DNA of 64,000 nucleotides from Rotaria socialis (lineage: Eukaryota > Rotifera > Eurotatoria > Philodinida > Philodinidae), in NCBI GenBank assembly GCA_905331475.1, contig CAJNYU010004089.1, positions 1-64,000 of the forward strand, in the 5' to 3' direction. The notes beneath the pieces are model-generated. The model was not told the origin of the DNA and ran no database searches. It saw only the letters and a list, made by a program, of their open reading frames with translations. Below are positions 44,401 to 56,548 of this stretch, piece by piece (within the stretch, counting starts at the first letter, position 1; every line of letters starts with the position of its first letter). The translations under genes were made by a program, and so were the position numbers.

Positions 44401-46849
44401 AAGGCAAATCCTAATAACCACAAATCAACTAAGATCCATTCTTTTTTTATTATATTAATTACAATTGGTTATAAATATATGTATAGTAAATGATCCCCAC
44501 ATATTTTCAACAAGTAAGAATCGATACTACTATGATAGTTGTCATAATTGTTATCCAAAACAATTTCATAACTAATTCATGACACCTTCTAAATCCTTTC
44601 TGACCAAAATTGAATCTACAGCAAAGAAACATCTAGCTATAATAACCTAAAGTCCATTAGTTTATACAAAATCACAGCATAAAATACTGAAAAACGCAAG
44701 CGAACTAAAGAGAATAGAATCAAGTGAATAATATTACATTAAAAAAAATAGTTGTGAATATATAATAATAACGACTGATATAGGTGTAGGGATAGAAGAA
44801 AGAAGCCCGAGCATTTATCATCGCTCGAAACTCACGTTGTTGCTTGTTTCACAGATTCCATTTGTATAAAAATATTTCATGATCCCTACACGAATAACTA
44901 AGACACACAAATATCAAATTAAAGAAAAAATAATTCAGCACAAAATATATAAATGAAGCCCCATGCAAATGTGCATTTAAATAAGTGTGTATAAGAAGAT
45001 CTGTTTACCAATATAAAAAAAAAACAACAGAAGAAAGAAAATACAAAGAGCACATGCAAGCAAATTCTATAAACAGTTTTTTTTCGCAGTAATCAATCCA
45101 TAGTTAGTAGATATAAAAGTGTATATAATTGTGCATATACGACCGAATTCGTTTATAGTGATAATAAATATATATATACAAAGAAAGATAGACATTGATT
45201 GTGAGCGCATGACAATAGCAAAAACAAAAGAAACGATTTCAATAATAGTGAATCCTATTATTTTTTAAGAATTAGTAAAGAAAAGGATTCACAATAAATA
45301 GGATTATAATAATGCAATGCAATGTGAGCATTTTTATGATTGTTCAAAATTTAACAAAAATAATAACCGCGATAGAAATAGCAGCGCAATTATTCAATAA
45401 CCATTTAGAACGATATTTAGATTTTTTTATAAAAAAAAAAGAACAAGTAGTAAGTGATAGAAATAGGGCGATCTACACCCATGATTGTGATATAGATACT
45501 TAAACATAAGAATTAGCAAATTTTCAAGGTTATATACACACTAGCCGATACATACAGTGTCGGGATAAGGAAAAAAATTAAGCAAGTATATATTCACACA
45601 TATTACAAAAACAGAGCTTGTTAAACACATTCTCCTCTCTTGCTCCCTGTGTATTCTATTTAAAGATTATCATATTAGTAAATATGAACTAAAGAATGTG
45701 TTTGATATATGAATAAATAAACGAATAAATATATAACTACCTAAAACGTTGAAAGAAGTTTCCATGCAATGATAACCATTATGGCATATATCAAGAATTT
45801 GTGTGTCATTTTCTATTAGAAAAGCATAGCGTTCTTCAAACTCACAACGATTACCAGCAGCAGCTTTTTCAAATTTTTTTCGCACAGCTAAATATAAAAA
45901 AAACAATTAAACAATATCAAAGTTAATAAATAAATAATATTAGCAAATAGAAAGCAAGCATATATCGTGATCAGATATCATTAGTTAAAAGTTATAGAAG
46001 TCAATTGACTAACAATTATGATAGTATTTTTCAAATATTCTTATTCTATACGACCGTTATATCAGCAAGCAGTAAATCAATATGGACACAAAAAAAAAGA
46101 GGTCCTTCATAATCTCTCATAAAATAAAATAACGTGCGACTGCTGATATATTCTCAAAGTGTTTTGGTACAAATATTTTCAAGTAGAGAGAGAGAGAGAG
46201 AGACAGCAAACATGCAAACTACCTTTAAGACAAGCATTACAAGAAAAAAAATGAATTAGTCATTAGTTTATTAAATAATATTTGATTTTGTTTTCATGCA
46301 TGTTTCATTATCTTCTGTGCATGATAAATAATGATCGAATGAAAGAATTATTTGGCAAGAAAAAAAATGAAAATTTTACAGACAAAAAGCATGCAAATGA
46401 AAAAATAGATTAGATTAGTATTTATTTTCACAACGAAAAACTTTTAACCGACCAATTCAGATTTTGTTAAGATGGAGAACTAGAAACATACTATTGTTTT
46501 TTCTTTTCGAAATCGATTCTGATAATAACTCAGCGAAGAAAACAAACATCTAACAAAAAAAAATATATTTACCAAAAAAGTCATCCGTCAATGATGTATT
46601 GACAATTAATTCGACTTTAATAGGTTTCCATGTTATGGATCGTTGTTCAAGAAAATTTTTACGTAAAATGTCATGAACGCTACGCTCGATTTTCGAATGA
46701 TTACTTGTTTCTAACAATAATTCTAAATATGGAATAGAATGGAATGAGGAATAAAACACATTTCAACAAATAAGCATATTCGTACTTAATGGTATTTCAA
46801 GAGCATTTTCTGTTTCTTCATTAGCATTTGTTCCTTTTTCATCAGTCAT
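41448..46849 (-). CDS. DUF3715 (TASOR-like) protein with Gln/Ala-rich tail, 10 exons
   Basis: Exons (minus): 46849-46786, 46722-46573, 45887-45741, 44187-44075, 44005-43859, 43792-43705, 43655-43002, 42945-42361, 42293-41947, 41879-41448; 2727 nt, 908 aa. Residues 1-236 (exons 1-6) resemble the DUF3715 pseudo-PARP domain of TASOR proteins: EERYAFLIENDTQILDICHN, GHSKYGIYVCKYADVCIRHA, IFLYEFEGREAIKRP and HHCLPYAIVSLIQ. In vertebrates TASOR is the scaffold of the HUSH complex, which silences retroelements through H3K9me3. The assignment is from remembered family features and needs a profile search. After an acidic stretch (FDDFDTDTDILETDT) and a ten-Pro run, about 500 residues are mostly Gln, Ala, Tyr and Thr with several polyQ runs, prion-like in composition. 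The other conserved TASOR domains are not seen. Polyglutamine uses mixed CAA and CAG codons. Confidence 0.65.
42045..42800 (-). repeat. Poly-glutamine coding tracts
   Basis: Several CAA/CAG arrays (around 42045-42078, 42585-42637 and 42757-42780) code for Gln runs of up to about 17 residues in the DUF3715 protein. The antisense reading gives a spurious poly-Leu ORF at 41965-42159. Confidence 0.85.
44188..45740 (-). other. Long intron (1.55 kb) of the DUF3715 gene
   Basis: GT-AG intron between exons 3 and 4. It is A-rich on the plus strand with many short AT tracts. No coding content, RNA gene or mobile element was recognised by eye. Confidence 0.6.
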
Positions 46850-47387
46850 TGTTAGCAACAAATGAAAAAATGAATCTGAGATAAGTTACAATACACTTTG
46901 ATTTGATGTGCATACATTTTTTTTTCTTACCATTCCAGTAAAATGACAATCAGCCTCTGCGATAGGAAAGAGGGCGTTCGCTACTCATGTACATAAATGT
47001 AACTCTTCACGAAAAGAAATACAATGCAATTAGAAAATGTTTGCTCGTAACGTAAATTTAACATTATTCGAGTAATTCATTCAACAAATGATTAAATATT
47101 GATAATAAAAATATGGCTATTCCCTTTGTTTGTTGAAAATTTTGATGATTACTTATTTAGAATTAAAACATCATTACGTTATTCATTTTGACAAAGTTAA
47201 ATATGAAATTCACACGGCGGAGAAGGTTCAGTTGCGAGTTTATGCAGAACTAATGATTACAAGGTAAAGAATCATACAACCCACATCCTATTTTCCATTA
47301 ATTGGTGGATATAAAACAGTTGTTAAATGATTTCTTATATTTATTAAACCTCGAAACAATCCAAAAATCAGAAGAACGATTTGCTAA

Positions 47388-47828
47388 CTAATGAGCCTTG
47401 TTCAACTGTGGTTTTCGATGATTCGAATAGCCGTACGGAGAAACTCGTTCTTCATAGTGAAGATGTGGTCCAGTTGATCTTCCTGTATTCCCACTCTTCG
47501 CAATTTGAGCTCCAGCTTTCACATTTTGACCTACTCCGACTAGTTTCTGGCTCAAATGCCCATAGAGTTGACGAATTTTATCGGGTGATTCAATGACAAT
47601 GTGAGTTCCGTAAGCTGCACCCCAGTTCAAATTTTTCACTATACCACTAGCCGTAGCAAAAACACTTGTTCCAATAGGACATGCATAATCGTCGCCAGTG
47701 TGATAACCAGCTGCCCAACTACCCGGCTTACCAAATGGGGTAGTGACTGATCTGCCTATGACAGGCAAATGACCGAAGGCCACCGCACAGACGGCAAGAA
47801 CTGAAAACAAGAACAGGTTGATCGACAT
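47388..47828 (-). CDS. Secreted M23-family metallopeptidase (LytM-like), intronless, likely bacterial origin
   Basis: 146 aa with signal peptide MSINLFLFSVLAVCAVAFG. The M23 fold follows directly. Zinc and catalytic motifs are intact: H43-x3-D47 in GYHTGDDYAC, YGHLS (His91) and STGPHLHYE (His122, His124). M23 enzymes are zinc endopeptidases that cut peptide cross-links of bacterial peptidoglycan. The sequence is strikingly like actinobacterial or phage secreted M23 domains, such as the block from HTGDD through YACPIGTSVFATASG, and less like animal LECT2. It ends in RKPQLNKAH rather than the common DPxxYL. A TATATATATAT element about 35-45 bp upstream of the ATG suggests a eukaryotic-style promoter. 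It is flanked by clear metazoan genes, so contamination is unlikely. Role inferred: defence against or digestion of bacteria. Confidence 0.9.
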   Translation of the reverse strand: MSINLFLFSVLAVCAVAFGHLPVIGRSVTTPFGKPGSWAAGYHTGDDYACPIGTSVFATASGIVKNLNWGAAYGTHIVIESPDKIRQLYGHLSQKLVGVGQNVKAGAQIAKSGNTGRSTGPHLHYEERVSPYGYSNHRKPQLNKAH

Positions 47829-47861
47829 TTCTTTTTCTGAATTCAGCAGAAATGAATGAAT

Positions 47862-47878
47862 ACTTAGTATATATATAT
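47862..47878 (-). promoter_or_regulatory. TATA-like element of the M23 gene
   Basis: An alternating TA run (TATATATATATA on the minus strand) lies just upstream of the M23 start codon. The spacing to the ATG would leave a very short 5'UTR. Its function is inferred from position only. Confidence 0.35.
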
Positions 47879-48287
47879 GATAGATAATAGAGAAATGAAA
47901 TGAGGGACTACTATATATAATTGATTTTCTTTTATTTCAAGGTTCTCTACCTTTTATTTTTGCGAATAACTATCAATCGATTTAAGTATACACGATAGGG
48001 AGCAGAGAATAGAGATGAAGGATTAAAAAGTATAATTGATTTACTTTCCGTCTCAAAATCATCATTTTTTCTTGACAAAATCAAAAAAATGTGTATTTTC
48101 TTCTGTATTTTGAGAGTGAGGCAAAGGGCAAACATGATGAGCTATAATTAACAATACCTAAATAAAATGATAAACGATTGTTTTTAAGTATTCTTATTAG
48201 AGAAAACAGTTTGCTTTGAAGTCTATGCGATTGAATATTTTCTTATAGACTCATTTAATCAGCCATAGTGAATACTTGAATCATGAC

Positions 48288-48947
48288 TAGAGGTGTCAGC
48301 CGTGCGGCTGAGCTGCCGCCGCCGCCAATTACCTCTGAAAAATTAAAGCCGCCGCCGCCGTGGCAGTGGAAATTTTAAGATTTTTTGAGCCGCCGCCGCT
48401 GAGGCGCTTTTACTACAGCCGCCGCGCCGCCGATGGAATGCGAAATTTTAAAATTTATTAGCCGCCGCCGCCGATCCCTATTATTGATATCGACAATTTT
48501 TATTTTTATTTAAATTTTCATTTTTTAATGAATTTCGATGTTTTTATTCATTTTTCATCTCAATATGATATATAGAGATGCACCAATTCCTAGTACACGA
48601 TCTGATAGATGACATTTTTGTCTGATGAAGAACACAGTTGTCCGCTGATTCCATAGAGAAGTCAAGATCAGTTTTTTCGCCTTCTCTGAAACCATAGTCG
48701 GAATTTATGAAAGATTTTCAAAAATGCTTCGGATNTGCAATAGACAGAGTGTTCTTGTTCACAAAACTAATGCTTTTTTAACCTTCCAGCCGCCGCCGCC
48801 ACCGGCGGTGACAAAAAATTAAATTTTTAAAGCCGCCGCCGCCGCCGCCGTGCAGCCATAATATTTGAGTCAGCCGCCGCTGAGCTTTAAAAAATAAATC
48901 AAAATTTTTAAAGCCGCCGCCGATGAGCACCTCGGCTGACACCTCTA
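48288..48947. mobile_element. hAT-like MITE, CCG-rich, copy 2 (660 bp)
   Basis: Terminal inverted repeats TAGAGGTGTCAGCCG (48288-48302) and CGGCTGACACCTCTA (48933-48947) are flanked by a perfect 8-bp duplication ATCATGAC (48280-48287 and 48948-48955). The interior alternates GCC trinucleotide tracts, AT-rich spacers and a unique AT-rich core (about 48480-48780). It has no transposase frame. An ambiguous base occurs at 48735. It shares ends and interior style with 6309-6705 but is 263 bp longer and has the trinucleotides in the opposite strand sense. It lies between the M23 and Numb genes. Confidence 0.93.
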
Positions 48948-48955
48948 ATCATGAC

Positions 48956-49826
48956 ATAAACTGATTGAATTCACTAAATGTTTTTGTTAATAAATTACAA
49001 GAATTAACCAATTAAACTATGAAAGACATGAATTGTAAAAGAAAACAATTTTCTTTTTAGCTGTTTTCTTATAGACTTCAACGTAAAATTAATTTTAATC
49101 AACACTTTGAAAGAACAATAAATATCGAAAAACCTGCTAGAAAGACATGGTATAGTATGAAACAGATGGTAATCTTTGTCAAAATAAGAGATATCGCGTT
49201 GCACTAGGAATGTTTTCAGCATAATCGCTAAAATTTCTCGGTTCTACATGAAACTTTTCTTTTAATTAGATTAATATAAATTTTTCACAAAATTATATTC
49301 CTTTAATTCGATTTTTAACCAGTTGTTAACATGAGCTGTTGCGGATAAGATCACGGTTCGCTTACAGAATGCTATAGTAATTTAGTCTCTCAGATCTCTC
49401 TTGTTGAATCATATGTATCTAATGTGAACCAGTACTCGTGTCTAGTTTTGATCTACTAGTTCGACACTCCATCTAATCAATCTCGTTAGGATCTAAACTG
49501 AGTACAATGAAAAAAAGTAGACTCTTCGAATGAATAGAAGCGAACCTAAAGTAATCGGATCAGATGATTACTTTCGTGTCGATACTCGAATAAGCCAATC
49601 AACTAAAAGTCCATATTTTATAATGCACTCCAAAGAATGCTGCTTTTCTCTATCCTTCAACTTGATTGAAACATTCTTGAGCAAATAAAATCAGCCCATT
49701 TGGTAAATATACATACGTATTAGTATTGGATTTTTTTGCAAAAATAAAAAGGAACAAGTCATTTTAAATGACACTAAACTTATTTTCATATAATAAAAGT
49801 ACAGTTTTATAGGAATATCTAAAACT
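48956..49826. other. Upstream region of Numb
   Basis: No coding feature was recognised. An acceptor-like TTTTATAG lies 16 nt before the Numb ATG (near 49804-49811), consistent with a 5'UTR intron or leader trans-splicing. The ORF at 49004-49222 has no recognisable content. Confidence 0.45.
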
Positions 49827-51840
49827 ATGGGTGCCGAACATTCACGGCGGCATCATCAAGCCGAAACAGTACCAGGTAAAATACTCTAATCGACTTCGAA
49901 TTCAATGCTTCATCACATAAACCTTGACAATTTGATTGCTAATTACATGCTGAATAAATTTGCTAAGCAAATCTGCTTGTTGCTTATTTGATAATAATTT
50001 TTCAATGATAATGATATTGAATTATTTCTATAATTTTAGACAATTTTTCATCATCATTACAGAATTCCGATCTCACACAACGTAAAAAACATCAACGAAT
50101 GGATCGATTAAGGCGAACGTTAAGTTTTCGTAGTAGAAGAAAAGAAAATTTATCGAATAATAATAACTCGAACACATTACCGAATAAAAATGACAAATCT
50201 CTTAATTCAACGAATGAAAACAAGCCATCACAGTGGCAAGATGATGAAAAAGCTGTGCGTATGGATACTTGTAGCTTTAATGTTAAAGTAAAATATAAAT
50301 AATTTTCAACGTTAAATGAAAAGAACAACAGACAAAACTTTTTCTTTTTCTTTGAAGTATCTTGGTAGCGTTGAAGTACAAGAATCTCGAGGAATGTACG
50401 TATGTGAACAAGCTATTCAAGCTTTATTGAATGTATGTATAAGTCAGAGTTTTCTGCTCTTTATAATTAAAATTTATCTTTAACTAGCAAAAAGTTAAAC
50501 ACATAAAAGCAGTGTTACACATATCATGTGATGCTCTTCGTGTTGTTGATCAAACAAATAAGGTTTGTTAATTTATAATATAAATTATGTTTGAATCATT
50601 ATTGCCAAAAAAACCAAAATAGAAGGGTCTTATTGTTGATCAAACGATTGAAAAAGTATCATTTTGTGCACCAGATCATCGCCATGAAAAAGGTTTCGCT
50701 TATATCTGTCGAGATGGTACTACACGTCGATGGCTTTGCCATTGTTTTCTCGCAACTAAAGAGACAGTAGGATAAAAAAAAAACATTTTTGAGTAGATAA
50801 ATAATATGAAAAAAATTCAAAACTAAAATCTAGGGCGAACGTTTAAGTCATGCTGTTGGTTGTGCGTTTCAAGTATGTCTTGAACGAAAACAAAAACGTG
50901 ATAGTGAATGTAATGTTACTGTTGAATATACACAAAATGGTACATCATTTACAAAATTTGGTTCATTTCGTACAACATCAATTGCTGAACGTATTATTGA
51001 TCCTCAAAGTGCTATTGTTGTTGGTTTGTTGTTTATTTTCTGTGTCATTGAAAATAGTTTTTTTTCCCGAATTTTTCATAGAGCCAATTCCATATACATC
51101 AACGATTATATCATCTAATCAGAAAAATAATGCTATTGAACGACCTCGACCAAAAGGACATAGTTCTGATGCATTCATTCGTAGTGCTTCAATGCGATTA
51201 GATAATCCAAATCAAGCCGTAATCAACTCATTTAAACGACAAAATTCATTGAGACCTAGTGATTTACCATCAATACAAGAATCAAAATATAAAGATTCAA
51301 TACCAACTACAAGTAAAAGTTTTCTTTTACTATTTAGTTTTCAAGCATTATTATTTGACTTTAGTTCCAGAAGAAGTTGAATCGGCATCATCGATCAATG
51401 AACTATCAAAATTATCACTGTACGATTCAACCAATACTTTTAGTAAACTTACTGGTTGGATATCTTGAACTTACTTTTAAGCTTTTCTAATTTTAGCTCA
51501 TAATCATTTTCCCCTTCCAATAACAAAATCTTCGATCATTCCATTATCATCCAGTGTTAAAAATGAAAATATATCGTCAAATATTTGGCCAACAAATCCA
51601 CTATCAATCATTCCAGAACAATCTCGACAAGCGAACACAACAACAACGTCAATAAATGATGCATTTGATTCAAATTTATCGGCACTTGTTCAAAGTAACC
51701 ATCCAATAAATCCATTTTCGCCATATGGCTACTCTGTAGCAGCTCAAGCTCAATCATCAAATGGAAATCGTCAACAACTACCTATATTCACACCGAAACG
51801 AGGTTCAAATCCATTCGATGATGATCTTATACGGCGATAA
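49827..51840 (+). CDS. NUMB: Numb homolog (PTB-domain endocytic adaptor), 9 exons
   Basis: Exons: 49827-49875, 50040-50287, 50358-50432, 50488-50562, 50623-50766, 50834-51023, 51082-51312, 51365-51454, 51497-51840; 1446 nt, 481 aa. A basic Ser/Arg N-terminus ([15 protein letters not shown]) resembles the phospho-regulated membrane-targeting segment of Numb. The PTB domain (about 92-240) contains [20 protein letters not shown], the DALRVVDQ strand, [19 protein letters not shown] and [20 protein letters not shown] (each quoted in short parts of the domain). Downstream is Ser/Asn-rich with two C-terminal NPF motifs (about 439 and 472, the last as NPFDDDL), which bind EH-domain proteins. Numb recruits AP-2 and Eps15 to internalise Notch and sets asymmetric cell fate. 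It is shorter than vertebrate forms. Confidence 0.95.
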
Positions 51841-52015
51841 AATATATTCTTAAAATATTTATCGATATTGCATTTTTTGCTATGTCGTCTCTTTTATCTA
51901 ATGCTTATTATTGTCTTCTATTTTTTTGTTTCCTTTTTAATAATGAATTTTTTTCTTAACAATTGTGATTTACTAATCCGAATTTTTTGCTTGTATCTAT
52001 CTATCTATCAATATC

Positions 52016-52047
<32 letters not shown>

Positions 52048-53875
52048 CATGTGTGTGTAATTTCAAATTGAGAAAAAGCAAAGATTAATTTCAACGATTA
52101 TGACAGCAAAATAAAAATGATTAGTTATCTTTCGTGCGCTTCGTCCTTCTAGAAGGATGAAGCGCAATAGATCTTCCATAATATATTATTTTCATTCTGA
52201 TTTAACTATGTCTATGGTGATTTCACTTGTACTAAATGTTATGATAACAGTCGTTAATTTTAAAATGATATTTTTTTTAAAGTGACATCGACTGCATTTA
52301 ACTCTACAAGAAATTAATACCAAGTTTATCGTCATCATTAGAAAGCTACCCAATCACTTTTTGGATTCGCATAGATTCACATGTACCTGAAGAAATATAA
52401 AGTAAAAATTCGTTTGTCAATATAAAAGCGGTCATATACACGATTGTTTTCGCTACGAACTTCGGCATTTTATTACTTGACAATCAGTAAATGAGCTAGG
52501 CAAGCACGTCAACACATTTTATTTGATCCAGATATTTCTTTACATTCTCGTTTTGCATTCATCGATTTCAGAATGTGAATTTGTTCGATGTGCAAATATA
52601 TAAAAGAATAGTCAAACCTCAAAATGAAATCTGATAATATTTGATAATTGACGAAACTTGATTCTGATCTATTAAACAAATCAGATGAATACTAAGAAGC
52701 AAGATTTCTTTGAATACGTTCATGTTCATATGAAAACAATATGTTAAAGCTCTTACTCGTTTATACTATAGGTCTGTTAGTATTAAGTGAAAATTAGTTT
52801 TCGCAATTTATCATCAGAATGCTCGACGTCGTAGTCAACATTTTTATTTTATTTTAAAACAATATCAAGTTGCTGTATTGTTTCATTGACAGTGTGTACC
52901 TGACTCGACAAAAGACGAGAGTATACATGCAGAAATCAATAATACAAGCTAAAAATGTAGATCAAGTCAATTAGAAAGAGAAATTTTCCGTAATAACTGC
53001 AATCTTGTTCAACATGAATGCCGGGCAAGAATCATTAAACCTATCTGTAATTCAACGAAGAGCTTGATTATCGTATTTCCTCAATAAGAATTGAATGCAA
53101 AAAACAAAATATCTGATTTAATCCGTGCGTACTTATCAGTAAAAAAATTGACTCAAGATAAGAGTTGGACGAATAATTTGATCAGTGTCACAAAATATTA
53201 TCAAGCATATTGATCAATAATGAGTTATTTGAACCTTTTGATATAGGAGTTTCTTTAAAATAATTTCTAGTTGGTAAATCTTTTTAAATTTTATTTAATA
53301 TGATTGATGAATCCTTTCAAAAGAATAGTCGAGGTTGCAATCACTTGACTTTGTTATTTACTTCACCATCACATGTCACCTTTTTTTTTTCTATAAATTC
53401 GAATCTTTTACGATGTGTAGTGTTTGATGTTTCGAAATCATCAAAGAAAAGAGTTTGTTTCTTTGAATTAAAAATAACTGTTATTATATATGAAAATGAG
53501 AATTCCATGTAGATAAATGTTCTTGCGTGAGACAGGGGGGGGGGGGGGGGGGGGGGNTTTATTTAGTTTTTCGTTTCTTCTCTAAATCATAAATAAAGAA
53601 ACAAATCTTTTTATAAACTTATGTGCGTGACAATAATGAAAGAACAAAGAGTTTGACATACAACAACTGATCCGCACAAGGCAAAAGAAGGAATTAATAA
53701 ACCCAAGACAATGAAGACGTGTATATATATATATATATATATTTGAAGACATATATTAGCAAATTTGAGAGAGAAATGGACAACAACAAAAATAAGAAGA
53801 AAAAAAGAAGAAGTTATATCCCTCGAATAATGTTTCATTTTATTCAATCCATTGATTTTTCTGATTTAAATAACT
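51841..53875. other. Intergenic between converging genes
   Basis: 3' flanks of Numb (+) and TFIIA large subunit (-). It contains TA runs (about 52015-52045 and 53719-53741) and a 22-base G homopolymer ending in an N (53535-53557). No gene was recognised; ORFs at 53300-53512 and 53611-53907 are not supported. Confidence 0.5.
53535..53557. repeat. Poly-G tract with ambiguous base
   Basis: Twenty-two consecutive G residues followed by N at 53557. Such a run is rare in AT-rich DNA. The N shows that the true length was not resolved during sequencing. Confidence 0.9.
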
Positions 53876-55657
53876 TTACCATTCGGCCTCACCTGTTGCT
53901 TTACTAAATACATAATCACGCCCCTCAATATTCATTACACCACTTTTCAATATAAATCGCCATTTACTTTTTATACGTGAAATCTAAAAATAAAAATATA
54001 AGGCACAACATTTTTCATTTGGTTATTCAAGTATTGTTTCATACTTTATCGTATTGACATACAACAACATTGTCTGTATCAAACAATTGTGTTGGCTCAT
54101 CATCACTTACATCGTCATCTGAACAAAGTGGATTAGGATCTTCTTTTCCTTCTTCATTGCCATCTTCATCATCGTCATCATCTAATTCATCTCCAACATC
54201 ATTCTAAAATATAACATATGATATTGTTGCTTTTGAAACAGCTGTTAATATTAAAGTGTACAAAAGAGCAGTATTCTATGGTAAATTTACTGTGGATAAA
54301 TTCTTAGTCTTCGGAGAGCGCCTTACGTCTATCAATAGTTGATGCCTGGCGTAGTGTTTAGTTATTTGATACCGTATCAAGTATAAAGATATACAGTTGA
54401 ACAAAACTATAGAACTATGATTTAAAATAAATGCGAACTTCCCCCCATAAGAGCTACCTCTTAATGATAACGAAAGCTGCCAAGTAGTATGGCGCCATAT
54501 TGCTTATTGCACAATGCAAACTCTATTTATAAAATAAAGCTTTTCATAGGAATTAATGAAGCTAATTAGGCCTTAATTTCATGCCGCGGGTATTTGTTTT
54601 TCTATGTAAATCATGGCGATGGAGAAAAGCTTTTTTGAAATTTTCTCGCAACAATGTAATTTTCAAAGACATTTTAAAGTTGTGTGAAGTTACAATAATC
54701 AGTTAGAGTTTTTTTTACACAGATATCAATTTTGATGATAACTGTTGACTCCTACACTTGATAAAAGAGTCTACGATTTTGGAAAATTCCTTACTCCTTC
54801 TAATTCGCTTTCATCATCTTCGTCTTCATCGTCGCCAACCTAAATAAAATGAAGATAATCAATCGTGTGAAACGAAAATAAAAGCAAACGAGACAACATA
54901 CAGGTGGCCCTGTTCCGTCAAGTTGTATTGAAACTTTAATGTATTTTGGTTTTTTCTTTTTCTTGGCACTGTTACCAGAAATAATTTCATCGTTTGCGCC
55001 ATCTAATTGATTAGATGCTTTCATGGTATTGTTGCCAATGTTTGTTGGATTCTATAGAAAAAAATGAAATTTAAAAAAATAAACTCTAACGTTTCTTGGT
55101 TACCGGTGGTCTACTGGGAAAACTAGGTCGAACAAGTTGTGCTGCAGTTGAATTCGTCATCGATAGTAGTCCAGGATTGTGAGCGGCTGTTGCTGCATAA
55201 GCCGTATTGAACGTAGATACGGCACTAGTCGATGCTGGATGTAAACGATTAAATTTCACTGCTGATGATTGTTTATTATTCAATGATGAAGCATTGTTTG
55301 TTTCACCGGAATTCGGATGTCGATATTCTCGGGTTGTTGCTTGATCAGTAGTTGAGACAGGTAAAGGTTCTAATGCTCTTGAAATTTCTAGTTTTGCTAA
55401 CCATAACTGTAAACAAAAAATGAAAATATTTTTACTCAATGTTGCCTTTATATGAGAAAAAAAAGTTTTTTTCACGTACAGTTTTAAGTTCTTGTAGTGT
55501 ATGATCGTCATAGCCTTCTTCTGAGAGTGCTTCACGTACTGCTGTACAAACATCATTAATGATATCTTGATAAATTTTTTTCTAAAAATATACGTTGTGT
55601 TGTCTTAATAAAAAAAACAATAAATTTTTGGAGACTCACAACGTCACTAACAGCCAT
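53876..55657 (-). CDS. GTF2A1: Transcription initiation factor IIA large subunit (TFIIA alpha/beta), 7 exons
   Basis: Exons (minus): 55657-55640, 55581-55480, 55406-55104, 55051-54902, 54839-54795, 54203-54045, 53983-53876; 885 nt, 294 aa. The N-terminal helical region (MAVSDVKKIYQDIINDV, then REALSEEGYDD and WLAKLEISRALEP) and the C-terminal beta-barrel (DTDNVVVCQYDKISRIKSKW, then GRDYVFSKATGEAEW) are both clear. Between them lie a Ser/Thr/Ala-rich linker and a long acidic tract, as in the metazoan precursor that taspase cuts into alpha and beta. An SIQLDGTGPP-type segment (about 190-200) precedes the acid tract, close to where the cleavage motif (QLDG) sits in animals; QLDGTG fits the taspase consensus. 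The protein stabilises TBP on the TATA box. It lies head-to-head with importin-9, 891 bp apart. Confidence 0.97.
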
Positions 55658-56548
55658 AGTTCGTTCGTTTGAAATTTAATATTTAATAAATTTTTTTCAT
55701 TAAATTACTATGTATAAATTTTGGTTAGACTCGTTTTTTTAAAATTATATTGAGTCTGACGAAATTTTCCACAGCAGAAATGTTCCTTTTATACTCGTAC
55801 TTGCCCGTTATATAGGCGCAAGAACTTAGGGTTAAAATTTTCTGCTACAAAGAAGCGCCACATACTATGAAAAATTCTCATTGCTGTAAGCGCTTCATGT
55901 AAATGAAAATATTTTCATCACAAAGTTCATTGGTCGAAAACAAAAGTTTTTTCTACATGCGAATCTATCGTTAAATAGAGTAATTGGGCAATTGCAGATT
56001 TTCGGATTAGAAAATAAAATTCAGTTGAAAATGTATTGAAAAATATAGTTTACATTTTCTAAGCAAGTCTTTGATCAGATAAAAATTCTTGTTTCTCTAT
56101 CTATTTGATCAAAAGACATCTGGTAGATTTCGAGATTTTTGCTATTCGTACACAAGATTTATTTATGATCTTTGATGACAGATCATGTACATTGGTAGAA
56201 TATTTCTTTGTTCGATCTCATTCGTTTTATTTATTTTCATACGACTAAAATGTTTTGAGGACAATGAGAACATTTCGTTTTTTATTTTCTACGTCATAAA
56301 AAATAATTTCCTTTTCAGTTTTCTTATGAATTATTTTTATAGGCTGTCTCATCATATGTATTCTTTATTAGGTCTATGTCGTCGTTTGAAACAACATGAA
56401 TAATTGTTCCATAAGCATTTAAGATAAAGACAAACCTAACGATTCTATCTATTCGTCGATGACGAATTATATGCAGTATTCTAGAAAAATATTTTCTTCT
56501 TATTTCTAGATACCATTTTTTTTTGTGTTGCCTTTTTCAAATAATAAA
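55658..56548. promoter_or_regulatory. Shared divergent promoter region of TFIIA-L and importin-9
   Basis: The 891 bp between the two start codons must hold both promoters. An acceptor-like TTATTTCTAG (about 56502-56511) lies 38 nt before the importin ATG. No distinct TATA box or repeat was identified, and the ORF at 56185-56403 looks like chance. Confidence 0.4.
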
